Assembly: GCF_029029505.1 (NCBI RefSeq)
Contig: NZ_JAKJSD010000001.1
Location: forward strand, 496,001 to 560,000
DNA: 64,000 nt
Origin: Ancylomarina sp. DW003
Lineage (GTDB): Bacteria > Bacteroidota > Bacteroidia > Bacteroidales > Marinifilaceae
Direction: 5' to 3'
In this document: positions 62,857 through 64,000 of the stretch, piece after piece
Layout of the letters: every line of letters starts with the position of its first letter
How positions within the stretch are numbered: the first letter of the stretch is position 1
Program-made: the position numbers and the translations under genes
The notes under the pieces: generated by a model
Databases searched by the model: none
What the model was told of the DNA's origin: nothing
What the model saw: the letters and a program-made list of their open reading frames with translations, nothing else

Positions 62857-63384
62857 ATGATTGAACTCAAATCTTTAAATAAGCTTCACGTTAGTCCATT
62901 TTACGATTGGCTAAATGATGAAGATAGTATCAAGTATTCACTCTCAGCTTTTCAAAAAATCAACACAAAAAATGAAGTTGATCTTTGGTTTCATTCTGTA
63001 CTTGAAAACAAGAATGGTCTTAACTTAGGAATATTTCTCCAAGGCAGTAAGCAATTGATAGGTTATGCAGGTATCTGTAACATATCAAGCTCAAACAAAT
63101 CTGGAGAATACTTTATTTTCATAGGTGATAAGTCAGTCTGGGGAAAGGGAATTGGCAGTGAGGTTACGAAACAAATCCTCAAGATTGCATTTATCGAACA
63201 GGGATTAAATCGTCTGATGCTAACTGTATCAGAACCTAATATTGGTGGTGTAAAAGCCTATCAAAAAGCAGGTTTTGTTTCTGAGGGAAGATACAGACAA
63301 GCCTGTTTCAGAGATGGGAAGTTTCATGATAAACTTATCATGTCTGTTTTAAAAGAAGACTATCTTAAAACAACACAAGCATAA
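62857..63384 (+). CDS. GNAT-family acetyltransferase (RimJ-like)
   Basis: 175 residues of the GNAT fold. The acetyl-CoA motif appears as VWGKGIGSEVTKQILKIAF (Q/RxxGxG/A type), and the NRLMLTVSEPNIGGVKAYQK and GFVSEGRYRQACFRDGKF blocks are typical of the RimJ/RimL and SpeG-like group. Substrate is not evident. The gene starts 3 bp after folA, so it is probably co-translated, and ends before a strong terminator. Confidence 0.85.
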   Translation: MIELKSLNKLHVSPFYDWLNDEDSIKYSLSAFQKINTKNEVDLWFHSVLENKNGLNLGIFLQGSKQLIGYAGICNISSSNKSGEYFIFIGDKSVWGKGIGSEVTKQILKIAFIEQGLNRLMLTVSEPNIGGVKAYQKAGFVSEGRYRQACFRDGKFHDKLIMSVLKEDYLKTTQA

Positions 63385-63390
63385 ACAAAA

Positions 63391-63415
63391 AAAGTCTGGT
63401 TCATCACCAGACTTT
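63391..63415 (+). terminator. Terminator of the thyA-folA-GNAT operon
   Basis: AAAGTCTGGT and ACCAGACTTT form a perfect 10-bp stem around TCATC, followed by TTGTTTTT, just after the GNAT stop. Confidence 0.88.
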
Positions 63416-63541
63416 TTGTTTTTATATAGAAGAGTAGCTTAAGCTATTCTTAAATGTTTCATATTGGTTTTCTCCAGTTTACTTGCCGCATATTTAGCAT
63501 CACTCGTTACAGTTTTCTCCTCCGATAATGTAGGAAGGAAA
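63416..63541 (-). pseudogene. Tail of a lost gene
   Basis: A minus-strand frame ending at 63439 reads FLPTLSEEKTVTSDAKYAAS and on to KHLRIA, then a stop. The upstream part is missing where an IS256-type fragment begins. The original gene cannot be identified. Confidence 0.35.
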
Positions 63542-63654
63542 TCAGCTTACCTAGCAACTAGAGGAGCAACAAAGAAATGGATCATACCAATTAGAAACTA
63601 GAGAATAAACTCAATCAGTTTTTGGCTGTATTTGAGAAAAGGGTCAGGCTATAA
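63542..63654 (+). pseudogene. C-terminal fragment of an IS256-family transposase
   Basis: SAYLATRGATKKWIIPIRN then a stop, and in the next frame ENKLNQFLAVFEKRVRL then a stop. Together they match the conserved end of IS256/mutator transposases (a K-K-W-x-x-P-I-x-N motif followed by LNQF-type residues). A frameshift and truncation show it is dead. Confidence 0.65.
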
Positions 63655-63729
63655 ACCTAACCCTTGATATTTTAACTTACACAGTTTACAGGACACCGTT
63701 TATCTAAATATGCAGATAAAAATTATTAG

Positions 63730-64000
63730 CTAAATATTTAATTCCTTTTTTAAGTAAGTATTACTATTTGAGTTTTGTAGCAAATTGATAATATATCTGA
63801 TATCAACAACAATATTTCTAAAACGATTAATATCATAATACAAATCACTTATTGTTCCTTGTTGATTTCTGTCAAAATTCAATCCGATTAATTGCCCTTT
63901 TGCATTAATAACTGGACTTCCTGAATTTCCTGTAGCAGTATGACAATTTGCAATAAAGCACACAGGCGTTTTTTTATTAATGCCAGCTAAAATTGGAAGG
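63730..64000 (-). CDS. S46-family dipeptidyl-peptidase, C-terminal end only
   Basis: The last 89 codons are present; the gene continues past the window. ANCHTATGNSGSPVINAKGQ carries the catalytic serine (GNSGSP), and LIGLNFDRNQQGTISDLYYD plus FRNIVVDIRYIINLL are family signatures of DPP7/DPP11-type peptidases. These periplasmic enzymes release dipeptides and are typical of asaccharolytic or proteolytic Bacteroidetes. Confidence 0.88.
   Translation of the reverse strand, partial: LPILAGINKKTPVCFIANCHTATGNSGSPVINAKGQLIGLNFDRNQQGTISDLYYDINRFRNIVVDIRYIINLLQNSNSNTYLKKELNI

Overview
The window is a low-GC chromosome segment from a member of the Bacteroidota, probably class Bacteroidia and perhaps a marine or sediment Marinilabiliales/Marinifilaceae-like lineage. 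Supporting signs are TAnnTTTG-type -7 promoter boxes, a lysyl-tRNA synthetase with a long C-terminal tail, an S46 dipeptidyl-peptidase, DUF5777 and HYC_CC_PP proteins, and RND metal pumps fused to an outer-membrane factor. The genus is an inference.

Bases 1-17.3 kb are core chromosome: recJ (partial), lipB, lipA, lysS, gpsA, pgi, a small membrane protein, an EamA transporter and an FNR-like regulator with candidate iron-sulfur cysteines. These are followed by a seven-gene respiratory cluster at 9.6-15.8 kb: multiheme c-type cytochromes, a DUF5777 outer-membrane barrel, a cytochrome b561-like protein and an ImcH-like seven-heme NapC/NirT protein. A near-consensus FNR box lies between regulator and cluster. 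A SPOR protein and ppa follow.

Bases 17.3-21.2 kb are an accessory, defence-like patch. It holds an AbiU2-like HEPN gene between two copies of a 30-bp stem-loop repeat, a compact TIR / three-helix membrane protein / TIR operon, a tiny membrane ORF with a very strong ribosome binding site, and a REP-associated tyrosine transposase (RAYT) unit bounded by palindromes.

Bases 21,895-60,387 (38,493 bp) are one Tn7-like transposon inserted in comM (yifB). I could define it to the base. A 5-bp CCACC duplication flanks it, both ends begin TGT and carry repeated TnsB-type sites, and removing the element plus one CCACC copy restores an unbroken comM frame of 512 codons. The left end carries tnsA-tnsB-tnsC-tniQ in overlapping frames, then a decayed gene and an active-looking serine resolvase with a palindromic res-like site. 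The right end carries a second TnsC/TniB-like ATPase and, converging on it, a serine-recombinase relative that has lost its catalytic Ser and Arg residues. This right-end pair is the most novel feature. Known Tn6022-like elements target comM using TnsF, an inactivated tyrosine recombinase; here an inactivated serine recombinase plus a private TnsC could play the same part.

The cargo is a metal-resistance island. From left to right it has a cysteine-every-third-residue protein, a P-type ATPase fragment, an HMA-AraC regulator, a copper/silver block (HYC_CC_PP, CusA, CusC, CusB, CopA-type ATPase, DUF2231, TRASH-like protein, two exported HMA proteins), then a degenerate strip. After that comes a leftward zinc/cadmium/cobalt block (CadA/ZntA-type ATPase, PII-like protein, CzcB, CzcA-CzcC fusion, TRASH-like protein, DUF6660, Fur-family regulator, GDCCVxC protein, CopZ-like chaperone) and an ArsR-MerTP pair with a 40-bp palindromic operator. 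The logic is metal sensing (AraC, Fur, ArsR), capture (HMA, TRASH, zinc-ribbon proteins), export to the periplasm by P-type ATPases and export across the outer membrane by RND pumps.

Bases 60.4-64.0 kb return to core: the 5' part of comM, thyA, folA, a GNAT acetyltransferase, a decayed IS256-type fragment and the end of an S46 peptidase gene.
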